Shown here: piece by piece, positions 1 to 5,582 of the stretch
Layout of the letters: every line of letters starts with the position of its first letter
How positions within the stretch are numbered: the stretch's first letter is position 1
NCBI GenBank assembly: GCA_001828645.1
Contig: MHZD01000267.1
Span: 1 to 5,582, forward strand
Source of the DNA: Planctomycetes bacterium RIFOXYC2_FULL_41_27
GTDB taxonomy: Bacteria > Planctomycetota > Brocadiia > Brocadiales > Brocadiaceae
Length of the DNA stretch: 5,582 bases
Direction: 5' to 3'
Notes under the pieces: model-generated
Seen by the model: only the letters and a program-made list of their open reading frames with translations
What the model was told of the DNA's origin: nothing
Databases searched by the model: none
Made by a program: the position numbers and the translations under genes

Positions 1-21
1 AGTTACGTTTTCTGAATATAA

Positions 22-1635
22 ATGTTATTTAAAACCCCAAAAATACCTGCTATATTTACTAGCCAAATATTACAACGTTACCTTGTCAGGGAATGGTTCA
101 GAACGTTTTTACCGTCCTTTGTGTGTTTTGAGTTTTTAATATTTTTAGGGTTTGCCATTCAACTGTTGCACAAAGGATTAGATATCGTTGCCCTCAGGGC
201 GCTCATCCCTCACCTCTTTATTCAAGCATCTCCTTTTTCAATACCCTCGGCATTGCTTACTGCTACAGCAATGGCGTATGGGCGAATGAGCGCCGATCAT
301 GAAATCATTGCTATTCAGGCAAGTGGTGTGCATATCCACAAAATAATTACACCAATCTTGGTGATAGGGGTTGTATTTAGTATAATAACACTGGCATTAT
401 CCGCAGAAGTTTTACCCCGGTCTTGTTATAAAATAATATTACTCCAGGAACGCGCGATAAATAATGTGCTGGCGGGAAGTCTGGCATCCTTTCAGAAAAA
501 AATAGATCTATACCCGTACCAAATTTATATCGGAAGCGTAGAAGACAATGTTAATAAGGATATTGTAGTGATTGAATATGCAAATGACTATGTAACGGAC
601 GTTATCCTTGCCGAGGAGGGAACTATCAAAATGGATGAATTTGAAAATAAGATACTCCTCACTTTACATCGCGGAGAATTCATTAAACCCAATTATAAAA
701 AATCAGGAGAAATCCCCCGTGTGGGCGTGTTTAATGAAACCACATTTGAGATTTCTCTAAAAGAAAAGGAACGAGAGTCTTCCGCAAAATATATGACTGT
801 GTTCCAGCTTTATAAATGCAACAGCGAAATTAATGAGGAATTGTCTGACATAACAAAAACGCCGTCAAATTCCAAAAAAGATACCGATGCGTTGTCCAAG
901 GAACTTGGTGAATATAAGCAAGCCCTCAGTAGTTTATCCAGAAAACGAGAAAAATTCACGACGGATCTCAAACGATCAAACGAAAATTTAGCACGGCAAA
1001 AATCAAAGATTGAGGGATTGAAAAACGAGCGCACAATAGCCAGGAATTACATCCTGGTTGCCAACGAAAACCTGATTCAGGTAAAAAGAGAAAACAAGTC
1101 AGGCTCTTCCATTGAAGATACAGGTAGAAAAATTATGCAAATTAAAGAAACCATTGAAAAAGAAAAACAAAGGATTTACAGTATTGAACAGAAAATTGCT
1201 AACGCCATGAAGGTACAGAGTGATGAACTGGAAAATATTGATTCACTCACCAGGACACTTTCTGAAATTAACGCACAGAGAGAAGCGCTACTAAACAAAA
1301 GTAGCGCCGTTGAAACAGATTTAAAAATTGCCAAAAAAGAAAAACTAATACGGAAAAACGAAATTTCCATACACAAGCGGATATCACAAGCCCTTTCCTG
1401 CATAACTTTTGTCCTTATTGGCATCCCACTCGGCATCAAGCTGCGCAGCGGTCATCTTATGATTGGATTTGGCGCCAGTTTTTTGGTAATCCTGTTTTTA
1501 TACTACCCACTGGTGGCAACAGGAATCGTACTGGCAGAAAACAGTGTAATGCCTGTGGTACCTGCCATATGGGGTGCAAATATTATCCTTTTTGTTGGCG
1601 GTATGTTCATTTTCAGAAAACTTTACACCACGTAA
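22..1635 (+). CDS. LptF/LptG-family (YjgP/YjgQ) lipopolysaccharide-export permease with coiled-coil insertion
   Basis: Likely a membrane subunit of the LptB2FG ABC exporter, which extracts lipopolysaccharide from the inner membrane and passes it to the periplasmic Lpt bridge. The 537-residue protein shows three N-terminal membrane segments (about 29-49, 60-85, 107-131), a periplasmic beta-rich region (about 132-255) and three C-terminal segments (about 455-473, 478-503, 511-531), which is the family topology. Family-like motifs are EIIAIQASGVHIHKI at 94-108 after TM2 and the HKRISQAL...GIPLGIKLR stretch at 451-475 in TM4. Usual members are about 350-400 residues. The excess is a charged, Lys/Glu-rich heptad-like region at about 285-450. 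An in-frame TAA directly precedes the ATG, so no earlier start exists; no clear Shine-Dalgarno is visible. LptF versus LptG cannot be decided from sequence alone, and the partner gene is not in the window. Family assignment is firm; substrate is inferred. Confidence 0.88.
   Translation: MLFKTPKIPAIFTSQILQRYLVREWFRTFLPSFVCFEFLIFLGFAIQLLHKGLDIVALRALIPHLFIQASPFSIPSALLTATAMAYGRMSADHEIIAIQASGVHIHKIITPILVIGVVFSIITLALSAEVLPRSCYKIILLQERAINNVLAGSLASFQKKIDLYPYQIYIGSVEDNVNKDIVVIEYANDYVTDVILAEEGTIKMDEFENKILLTLHRGEFIKPNYKKSGEIPRVGVFNETTFEISLKEKERESSAKYMTVFQLYKCNSEINEELSDITKTPSNSKKDTDALSKELGEYKQALSSLSRKREKFTTDLKRSNENLARQKSKIEGLKNERTIARNYILVANENLIQVKRENKSGSSIEDTGRKIMQIKETIEKEKQRIYSIEQKIANAMKVQSDELENIDSLTRTLSEINAQREALLNKSSAVETDLKIAKKEKLIRKNEISIHKRISQALSCITFVLIGIPLGIKLRSGHLMIGFGASFLVILFLYYPLVATGIVLAENSVMPVVPAIWGANIILFVGGMFIFRKLYTT
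874..1371 (+). other. Coiled-coil insertion domain inside the LptF/G-like permease
   Basis: This encodes residues about 285-450 of the permease. The stretch is rich in Lys, Glu, Arg, Asn, Ser and Gln with regularly spaced Leu/Ile, has no hydrophobic membrane-length segment, and contains no proline. A Gly/Ser-containing break (KSGSS, residues 359-363) divides it into two helical stretches of about 70 and 85 residues, so an antiparallel helical hairpin is a reasonable model. It sits between the end of the periplasmic domain and TM4, so by family topology it should be on the periplasmic side. The coiled-coil call is from reading the pattern, not from a predictor. Confidence 0.7.
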
Positions 1636-1653
1636 ATTCACTATATAACATTC

Positions 1654-1684
1654 TTGACTTTTATTGAAAATGAATTAGTATATT
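1654..1684 (+). promoter_or_regulatory. Candidate sigma70-type promoter upstream of the rhomboid gene
   Basis: A good -35-like hexamer TTGACT (1654-1659) lies 18 nt after the permease stop codon. Possible -10 boxes are TAGTAT at 1676-1681 (16-nt spacing) or TATATT at 1679-1684 (19-nt spacing); neither combines ideal sequence with ideal spacing. If real, transcription would begin near 1690 and the palindrome at 1720-1774 would be in the 5' leader of the rhomboid-dapB transcript. The surrounding sequence is AT-rich, so chance matches are easy. Confidence 0.3.
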
Positions 1685-1719
1685 TTATAGTTGATTTAGG
1701 CCTTCGGCAACTTTTTCAA

Positions 1720-1774
1720 TGTAGTGCGAACTTCAGTTCGCTTATATCCTATGCGCACTAAAGTTCGCGCTACA
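1720..1774. repeat. 55-nt nested palindromic repeat element
   Basis: Two 22-nt arms (1720-1741 and 1753-1774) are inverted copies of each other, separated by an 11-nt loop. Of the 22 pairs, 19 are Watson-Crick, one is G-T and two are mismatches. Each arm is also a palindrome: GCGAACT-TC-AGTTCGC at 1726-1741 is perfect, and GCGCACT-AA-AGTTCGC at 1753-1768 has one mismatch. This self-similar design is typical of dispersed REP-like or MITE-like elements. It is not followed by a T-tract, so it does not look like a standard intrinsic terminator. Copy number elsewhere in the genome cannot be seen from here. Confidence 0.8.
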
Positions 1775-1820
1775 ACTACAAACTTTAAAATTCCTGTACT
1801 ATTGAATTACCTTAACGTAA

Positions 1821-2702
1821 ATGCGCAATAATAAACTCATTTTCGGAATAAATATCGGAAGTAAATGGACGCGCGTGATCATGGTACTTATCATCGCCAA
1901 TGTCAGCGTCTTTATGCTCCAATTGTTATTCTCGACGATAAGTTCCCAATGGGTCCCTCAGCCAGTGAATATTCTGACCGGCGAACAAACGGGCTATACA
2001 TCCGCGCTGCCGTGGTATTATCCGGCTTCTGATAAATTCACAAAGTTGTTCTGGTTTTATCCGCCGGATACGCTGGGTCATTTATGGTTGTGGCAATTTC
2101 TTACGTACATGTTCCTGCACAGTACTACCGATCCATGGCACCTGATCTTTAATATGCTGGCGCTCTGGATGTTTGGGAGCGAGGTTGAACGGGTACTTGG
2201 AACCAAACGGTTTCTAACGCTCTATTTTACGGCAGGTATATTTGCCGGAATATGTTGTTGTATATTTACACCGTGGACTCCTATTTTAGGGGCTTCAGGC
2301 GCCATCTTCGCCATTGAAGTGGCCTTTGCCATGTATTTCCCCAATAGCACTGTTATCTTCTATTTCTTCCCATTGAAGGCAAAGTATCTGGTTATGATCT
2401 TTGCCGGCATCACCATCTTCAACTGTGTAGTTCCCAAGTCAGGAAATGTTGCTCACTTTGCACATTTGGGCGGTTTGATTTATGGATTCTTGTTTGTCAA
2501 ATACTCATATCGGGTAGTGGAGTATCTCAAAAAGTGGCAGATTCACAGTCAGGGAAAAGAGATAATAAAAGAGCATGCCTTACGCGCAAAGGTAGACGAA
2601 ATCCTCGACAAGGTAAATCGTGAAGGTTTACAAAACCTGACACGCAGGGAACGCAACTTCCTCAAGAGCGCCAGTAAGAGATATAAAAAAAACAAAGACT
2701 AA
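1821..2702 (+). CDS. Rhomboid-family intramembrane serine protease
   Basis: A polytopic membrane protease that cleaves transmembrane substrates within the bilayer; its substrate here is unknown. The 293-residue protein has the rhomboid signatures in order: the loop-1 region with WQFLTYMFLH (91-100), HLIFN (107-111) supplying the His/Asn expected near the oxyanion hole, WMFGSEVERVLG (116-127), GASGA with the catalytic Ser159, and AHFAHLGG with the catalytic His215. Membrane segments lie at about 18-40, 104-120, 128-150, 157-172, 177-201 and 209-229, which is the six-helix bacterial core. A basic soluble tail follows (231-293), including VDEILDKVNREG and LTRRERNFL, a tail type I recall from other bacterial rhomboids. 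TM1 is separated from the WQFLTY segment by an aromatic, Pro-rich loop of about 50 residues, longer than usual. An in-frame TAA directly precedes the ATG; Met21 is a possible alternative start. The gene lies 26 nt before dapB, suggesting cotranscription. Confidence 0.93.
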   Translation: MRNNKLIFGINIGSKWTRVIMVLIIANVSVFMLQLLFSTISSQWVPQPVNILTGEQTGYTSALPWYYPASDKFTKLFWFYPPDTLGHLWLWQFLTYMFLHSTTDPWHLIFNMLALWMFGSEVERVLGTKRFLTLYFTAGIFAGICCCIFTPWTPILGASGAIFAIEVAFAMYFPNSTVIFYFFPLKAKYLVMIFAGITIFNCVVPKSGNVAHFAHLGGLIYGFLFVKYSYRVVEYLKKWQIHSQGKEIIKEHALRAKVDEILDKVNREGLQNLTRRERNFLKSASKRYKKNKD

Positions 2703-2728
2703 TTCAATAATTATTCGGATATAAGATA

Positions 2729-3526
2729 ATGCTTAAGATCGCTGTAAACGGCGCATGTGGCAGAATGGGGGCAAGGATTGCCGCCCTTGTCTTTGAAGAC
2801 CCCCAATTGAAATTGGTCGCCGCACTTGAAAGACACGGACATCCATCACTCGGCAAAGACATGGGTACAATTGCCGGGTGTGGCGAAACAAACGTTAAAG
2901 TTACGTCAACTTTAAATACGCACGCAGACGTCTTAATTGATTTCTCATCACCTGAATCTACAGTAACTATCGCAGAGATTTGTGCAAAGAAGAATGTTGG
3001 TCTTGTCGCTGGTACAACAGGGTTGAACACGCAACAGTTAGAAAAAATAAGGCGCCTTTCCCAGCATATTCCCTGTCTGGTCTCTCCCAATATGAGTGTA
3101 GGTGTTAACGTCATGTTTAACCTGGCAGCCCAAATGGCACAAATGCTTGGAAACGATTTTGATATAGAAATTGTAGAAACTCACCACCGCTTTAAGAAAG
3201 ATGCGCCCAGCGGCACTGCCTTGAAGCTTGCCGAAAAAATCTGCGAAGCTACAGGCAGAAAGTTAGACAAAGACGTTATCTACTGCCGACATGAGATTAC
3301 GGGTGAAAAGCCTGAAAATCAGATAGGTATGCATGCAATCCGAAGCGGGGACGTTATCGGTGACCATACAGTCGTCTTTGGGAGTTTGGGGGAACGCATA
3401 GAGATAACCCATAAGGCGCATACCAGAGATACCTTTGTGCGCGGCGCCATCCGTGCAGCGAAGTTTATCGCACAAAAACCCCCCGGGATGTACAGTATGT
3501 CGGATGTTCTTTCGATACAATCATAA
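2729..3526 (+). CDS. dapB: 4-hydroxy-tetrahydrodipicolinate reductase
   Basis: A cytosolic enzyme of the diaminopimelate pathway that reduces the 4-hydroxy-tetrahydrodipicolinate made by DapA to tetrahydrodipicolinate with NAD(P)H, on the way to meso-DAP and lysine. The 265 residues match the usual family length (about 240-275). The N-terminal Rossmann fold shows VNGACGRMG (6-14), DFSSPEST (71-78) and GTTG (95-98). SPNMSVGVNV (119-128) leads into the substrate domain, which carries the catalytic signature THHRFKKDAPSGTA (151-164), with His152 and Lys156 corresponding to the catalytic His/Lys pair of the E. coli enzyme. The conserved RSGDVIGDHTVVF and HKAHTRDTFVRGA segments follow, and the protein ends with the usual GMYSMSDVL. 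No key residue is missing. The ATG gives the expected MLKIAVNGA start; the Shine-Dalgarno is weak (GGATA about 9 nt upstream). It probably shares a transcript with the rhomboid gene. Confidence 0.97.
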   Translation: MLKIAVNGACGRMGARIAALVFEDPQLKLVAALERHGHPSLGKDMGTIAGCGETNVKVTSTLNTHADVLIDFSSPESTVTIAEICAKKNVGLVAGTTGLNTQQLEKIRRLSQHIPCLVSPNMSVGVNVMFNLAAQMAQMLGNDFDIEIVETHHRFKKDAPSGTALKLAEKICEATGRKLDKDVIYCRHEITGEKPENQIGMHAIRSGDVIGDHTVVFGSLGERIEITHKAHTRDTFVRGAIRAAKFIAQKPPGMYSMSDVLSIQS

Positions 3527-3556
3527 GTATTTCATGTTCTATTGCTATCACAAAAA

Positions 3557-3600
3557 CCCCTGACTCACCATATTGCAGTGTGCCAGAGGGCTGTTTATTT
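3557..3600 (+). terminator. Possible imperfect intrinsic terminator after dapB
   Basis: An imperfect stem pairs 3557-3568 (CCCCTGACTCAC) with 3578-3590 (GTGTGCCAGAGGG) around a 9-nt loop. It gives ten pairs with two mismatches and one bulged A, and is followed by the T-rich stretch CTGTTTATTTTT. An A5 run lies just upstream. The location, about 30 nt after the dapB stop, is right for a terminator, but the stem is interrupted and the U-tract is broken by an A, so this is a tentative call. Confidence 0.35.
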
Positions 3601-3601
3601 T

Positions 3602-3631
3602 TAAAATGAAAATTCCTATACAATCAAGTTA
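3602..3631. repeat. Direct repeat, copy A (upstream of the inverted-repeat element)
   Basis: This 30-nt stretch (starting TAAAATGAAAAT, ending CAAGTTA) recurs at 3762-3789 in the same orientation, 160 nt downstream. The copies differ by one substitution (T/C) and a 2-nt indel. The two copies bracket the inverted-repeat element at 3641-3728. The high A+T content lowers the significance a little, but the shared TATACAA-CAAGTTA part makes chance unlikely. Confidence 0.7.
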
Positions 3632-3640
3632 TTCCATTTA

Positions 3641-3728
3641 AGTCCCCCTTAACAAAGGGGGATTCAGGGGGTTGTGTTTTTTCTGGGCTATTTTACAACC
3701 CCCTTTGCCCCCTTTTCTAAGGGGGATT
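3641..3728. repeat. 88-nt inverted-repeat (MITE-like) element with three potential hairpins
   Basis: The outer 21-nt arms 3641-3661 and 3708-3728 are inverted copies (18 Watson-Crick pairs, one G-T, two mismatches). Inside them the 10-nt arms AGGGGGTTGT (3666-3675) and ACAACCCCCT (3695-3704) pair perfectly around a 19-nt loop. Each outer arm can also fold alone: CCCCCTT/AAGGGGG with a 4-nt loop at 3644-3661 and again at 3708-3725. The DNA or RNA could therefore form one long hairpin or three adjacent ones. No open reading frame is present. The C/G blocks stand out sharply from the AT-rich spacer, suggesting an inserted mobile or dispersed element; it might also slow transcription into clpB. 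Confidence 0.75.
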
Positions 3729-3761
3729 CATACATCGCATATGCCATGTGAGCCGCATGAA

Positions 3762-3789
3762 TAAAATGAAAATCTATACAACCAAGTTA
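3762..3789. repeat. Direct repeat, copy B (in the clpB leader)
   Basis: A 28-nt second copy of the sequence at 3602-3631, ending 11 nt before the clpB start codon. It lacks two nucleotides relative to copy A and has one C-for-T change. Because this copy lies next to the gene, it may be the original clpB leader and copy A the duplicate, or both may have arisen when the element between them was inserted. Confidence 0.7.
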
Positions 3790-3800
3790 AAGAGACACCT

Positions 3801-5582
3801 ATGAGGTTTGACAAATTTACCATCAAGGCACAAGAGGCTGTGCATGAAGCTCAGGAATTAGCCGAATCCAAGAGGCAGCAGCAAATACTTGCCGTCCATT
3901 TGCTGGAAGTCTTGCTCACCCAGGAACAGGGCATTGTTGTGCCACTTTTAAAAAAATTAGTAATTGACACCAATATTATTCTCGATAAGACAATGGTAGC
4001 CGTTAACAAGCTGCCTCAAATAAGCGGATCAGGAGCGCCTGGCCAGGCGTATGTAAGCGCAGAATTGCGCGATATATTCAACCTGGCGTGGGAAGAAGCC
4101 AGTAAACTGAAAGACGAGTACGTAAGCACCGAACACCTGCTTTTAGCGCTGGTAGGATTAAGAAACACTACTGCCGGCAGGATATTAAACGAAGCCGGCG
4201 TTCAAAAAGAAAATATTTATATGGCATTGAAGGAGATCCGGGGCAGTCAGCGCGTCACCGATCAAAATCCCGAAGAAAAGTATCAGGCACTTGAACGTTA
4301 CAGCAAAGACCTGGTTGAACTGGCCCGAAGAGGAAAGTTGGATCCCGTTATTGGACGTGACGACGAGATAAGGAGAGTAATACAGGTTTTATCGCGCAGG
4401 ACGAAGAACAATCCTGTGCTGATAGGCGAGCCAGGCGTGGGAAAGACCGCCATCGTAGAAGGTCTGGCCCAGCGTATCGTCAACGGAGACATTCCGGAGA
4501 GCCTGAAAAATAAGCGAGTCATGTCCTTAGACATGGGCGCTCTGATTGCAGGCACAAAATATCGGGGCGAGTTTGAAGACCGTCTGAAGGCGGTATTGAA
4601 AGAGGTGAGTGAAAAAGAAGGTCAAATCATCCTCTTCATAGATGAGTTGCATACGGTTGTGGGCGCCGGCGCTGCCGAGGGCGCCGTGGATGCATCCAAT
4701 CTTTTGAAACCCGCTTTAGCCCGCGGAGAGTTACGCTGTGTAGGAGCCACAACCCTGGATGAATACAGGAAGCATATTGAAAAAGATGCCGCATTGGAAA
4801 GACGATTCCAGCCTGTCTATGTCGGTGAACCATCCGTAGAAGATACTATTGCAATTTTAAGGGGATTAAAAGAACGATACGAACTGCATCACGGGGTGCG
4901 TATCAAAGACTCTGCAATTGTTGCAGCCGCAACGTTATCGCAGCGATACATCGCTGATCGATTTTTACCTGATAAGGCAATTGACCTGATTGATGAAGCC
5001 GCCTCAAAACTCAGGATCGAGATTGACAGTATGCCCGTCGAACTGGATGAAATTGAGCGTAAAATCATGCAGTTGGAAATAGAAAAAGAAGCCCTCAAAA
5101 AGGAAAAGGATACCGCCTCGAAACAGCGAATGGAAAAGATCGAAAAACAATTGTCAGACTTGAGAGAAGTGTCTGGTGCGCTCCGTATCCAATGGGAAAA
5201 TGAGAAAAAGATCATCAAAGAAATACAGGACATTAATGCGAAGATAGATCACGCCCGTATTGAGGAACAGGCAGCGCAACGGGAAGGAAATTTGGAGAAG
5301 GTAGCTGAGGTACGTTATGGACTTATCAGAGAATACGAACAGAAACTGAAACAAAAGCATAAGGAACTGCAGGAATTACAAAAGGACAAGTCGCTCCTTA
5401 ACGAAGAAGTTGACGCCGATGATATTGCCGTGGTCGTCTCCAAATGGACGGGAATTCCCGTTACGCGCATGCTGGAAGGCGAGAAGGAAAAACTCTTGAA
5501 AATGGAAGACCGGCTCAGGGAAAGGGTAGTTGGTCAGGAGGAGGCGATTAGGGCAGTTTCTAACGGTATCCGCCGCGCCCGT
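3801..5582 (+). CDS. clpB: ATP-dependent disaggregase ClpB (3' end outside window)
   Basis: ClpB is a cytosolic hexameric AAA+ chaperone that, with DnaK/DnaJ/GrpE, threads proteins out of aggregates after heat or other stress. The frame is open for 594 codons and leaves the window without a stop; family length is about 860-870. The N domain (1-145) opens with [13 protein letters not shown] and has the second Clp-N repeat around [11 protein letters not shown]1 shows Walker A GEPGVGKT (209-216, Lys215), Walker B LFIDE (278-282, Glu282), sensor-1 GATT (315-318) and arginine fingers Arg334/Arg335. The pore-loop motif KYRGEFEDR follows the GTK at about 260. A complete middle coiled-coil domain (about 410-525) separates ClpB from ClpA and most ClpC proteins. 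NBD2 begins with [10 protein letters not shown] and RVVGQEEAI and is cut before its Walker A. An in-frame TAA at 3762 excludes a longer start with ATG. The Shine-Dalgarno is weak (AAAGAGA). No CIRCE operator is visible upstream. Confidence 0.97.
   Translation, partial: MRFDKFTIKAQEAVHEAQELAESKRQQQILAVHLLEVLLTQEQGIVVPLLKKLVIDTNIILDKTMVAVNKLPQISGSGAPGQAYVSAELRDIFNLAWEEASKLKDEYVSTEHLLLALVGLRNTTAGRILNEAGVQKENIYMALKEIRGSQRVTDQNPEEKYQALERYSKDLVELARRGKLDPVIGRDDEIRRVIQVLSRRTKNNPVLIGEPGVGKTAIVEGLAQRIVNGDIPESLKNKRVMSLDMGALIAGTKYRGEFEDRLKAVLKEVSEKEGQIILFIDELHTVVGAGAAEGAVDASNLLKPALARGELRCVGATTLDEYRKHIEKDAALERRFQPVYVGEPSVEDTIAILRGLKERYELHHGVRIKDSAIVAAATLSQRYIADRFLPDKAIDLIDEAASKLRIEIDSMPVELDEIERKIMQLEIEKEALKKEKDTASKQRMEKIEKQLSDLREVSGALRIQWENEKKIIKEIQDINAKIDHARIEEQAAQREGNLEKVAEVRYGLIREYEQKLKQKHKELQELQKDKSLLNEEVDADDIAVVVSKWTGIPVTRMLEGEKEKLLKMEDRLRERVVGQEEAIRAVSNGIRRAR

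Noticed and set aside
1..15. Possible tail of an upstream gene ending at the TGA at 13-15
   Set aside because: Only four codons are visible, which is not enough to support a coding call, although a partner LptF/G gene upstream would be plausible.
810..1439. Two minus-strand open frames opposite the coiled-coil part of the permease
   Set aside because: Their Ser/Phe/Leu-rich translations are the expected antisense of a Lys/Glu-rich coiled coil; no start-site support.
1699..1716. GGCCTTCGGCAACTTTTT read as a terminator after the permease gene
   Set aside because: The stem (GCC/GGC) is only three base pairs, the T-run is separated from it, and the candidate stem lies more than 60 nt after the stop codon.
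2704..3114. Minus-strand open frame of 136 codons overlapping the 5' part of dapB
   Set aside because: It lies opposite well-conserved dapB codons, has no recognisable domain, and is best explained as a shadow of the coding strand.
3641..3728. Short direct and inverted repeats considered as a CRISPR fragment
   Set aside because: The repeat units are inverted, not regularly spaced in the same direction, and there are no spacer-like unique segments of constant length.
3527..3800. Search for a CIRCE (HrcA) operator or sigma32-type promoter in front of clpB
   Set aside because: No TTAGCACTC-N9-GAGTGCTAA-like pair was found, and no convincing -35/-10 pair with proper spacing could be chosen in this spacer.
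4298..5360. Several minus-strand open frames (65-114 codons) opposite clpB
   Set aside because: They lie entirely within ClpB coding sequence with clear NBD1 and middle-domain motifs; their translations show composition expected of antisense frames and no known motifs.

Overview
The window carries four protein-coding genes, all on the + strand, with two spacers that hold repeat elements. The genes are chromosomal housekeeping functions of a Gram-negative-type bacterium: an LptF/LptG-family lipopolysaccharide-export permease, a rhomboid intramembrane protease, the lysine/diaminopimelate enzyme DapB, and the first two thirds of the disaggregase ClpB. The LptF/G homologue implies an outer membrane, and dapB fits DAP-type peptidoglycan and lysine synthesis. 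Base composition is moderate to AT-rich (judged by eye). Ribosome-binding sites are weak, and the spacers contain short palindromic repeats of the GCGAACTT...AGTTCGC and CCCCCTT...AAGGGGG kinds. Together this reminds me of a Planctomycetota genome, possibly an anammox (Brocadiaceae-type) lineage, but that is an impression and no gene here proves it.

Layout. Positions 22-1635 encode the LptF/G-like permease, which has an unusual coiled-coil insertion of about 165 residues between its periplasmic domain and TM4. Positions 1636-1820 are a spacer with a candidate promoter and a 55-nt nested palindrome. Positions 1821-2702 encode the rhomboid protease with a complete Ser/His dyad. After a 26-nt gap, positions 2729-3526 encode DapB, probably in the same transcript. 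Positions 3527-3800 are a complex spacer: a possible imperfect terminator after dapB, two direct repeats of about 28-30 nt, an 88-nt inverted-repeat element between them, and an 18-nt dyad close to clpB. Positions 3801-5582 encode ClpB, cut by the window edge just before the second Walker A motif.

How the genes relate. The permease and the rhomboid are both envelope proteins. DapB supplies the route to meso-DAP and lysine, and ClpB is general cytosolic proteostasis. There is no evidence that the four form one dedicated system. No RNA genes, CRISPR arrays, transposases or phage genes were seen. I do not see a novel multi-gene system here. The features most worth a second look are the coiled-coil insertion in the permease and the repeat architecture of the two spacers.
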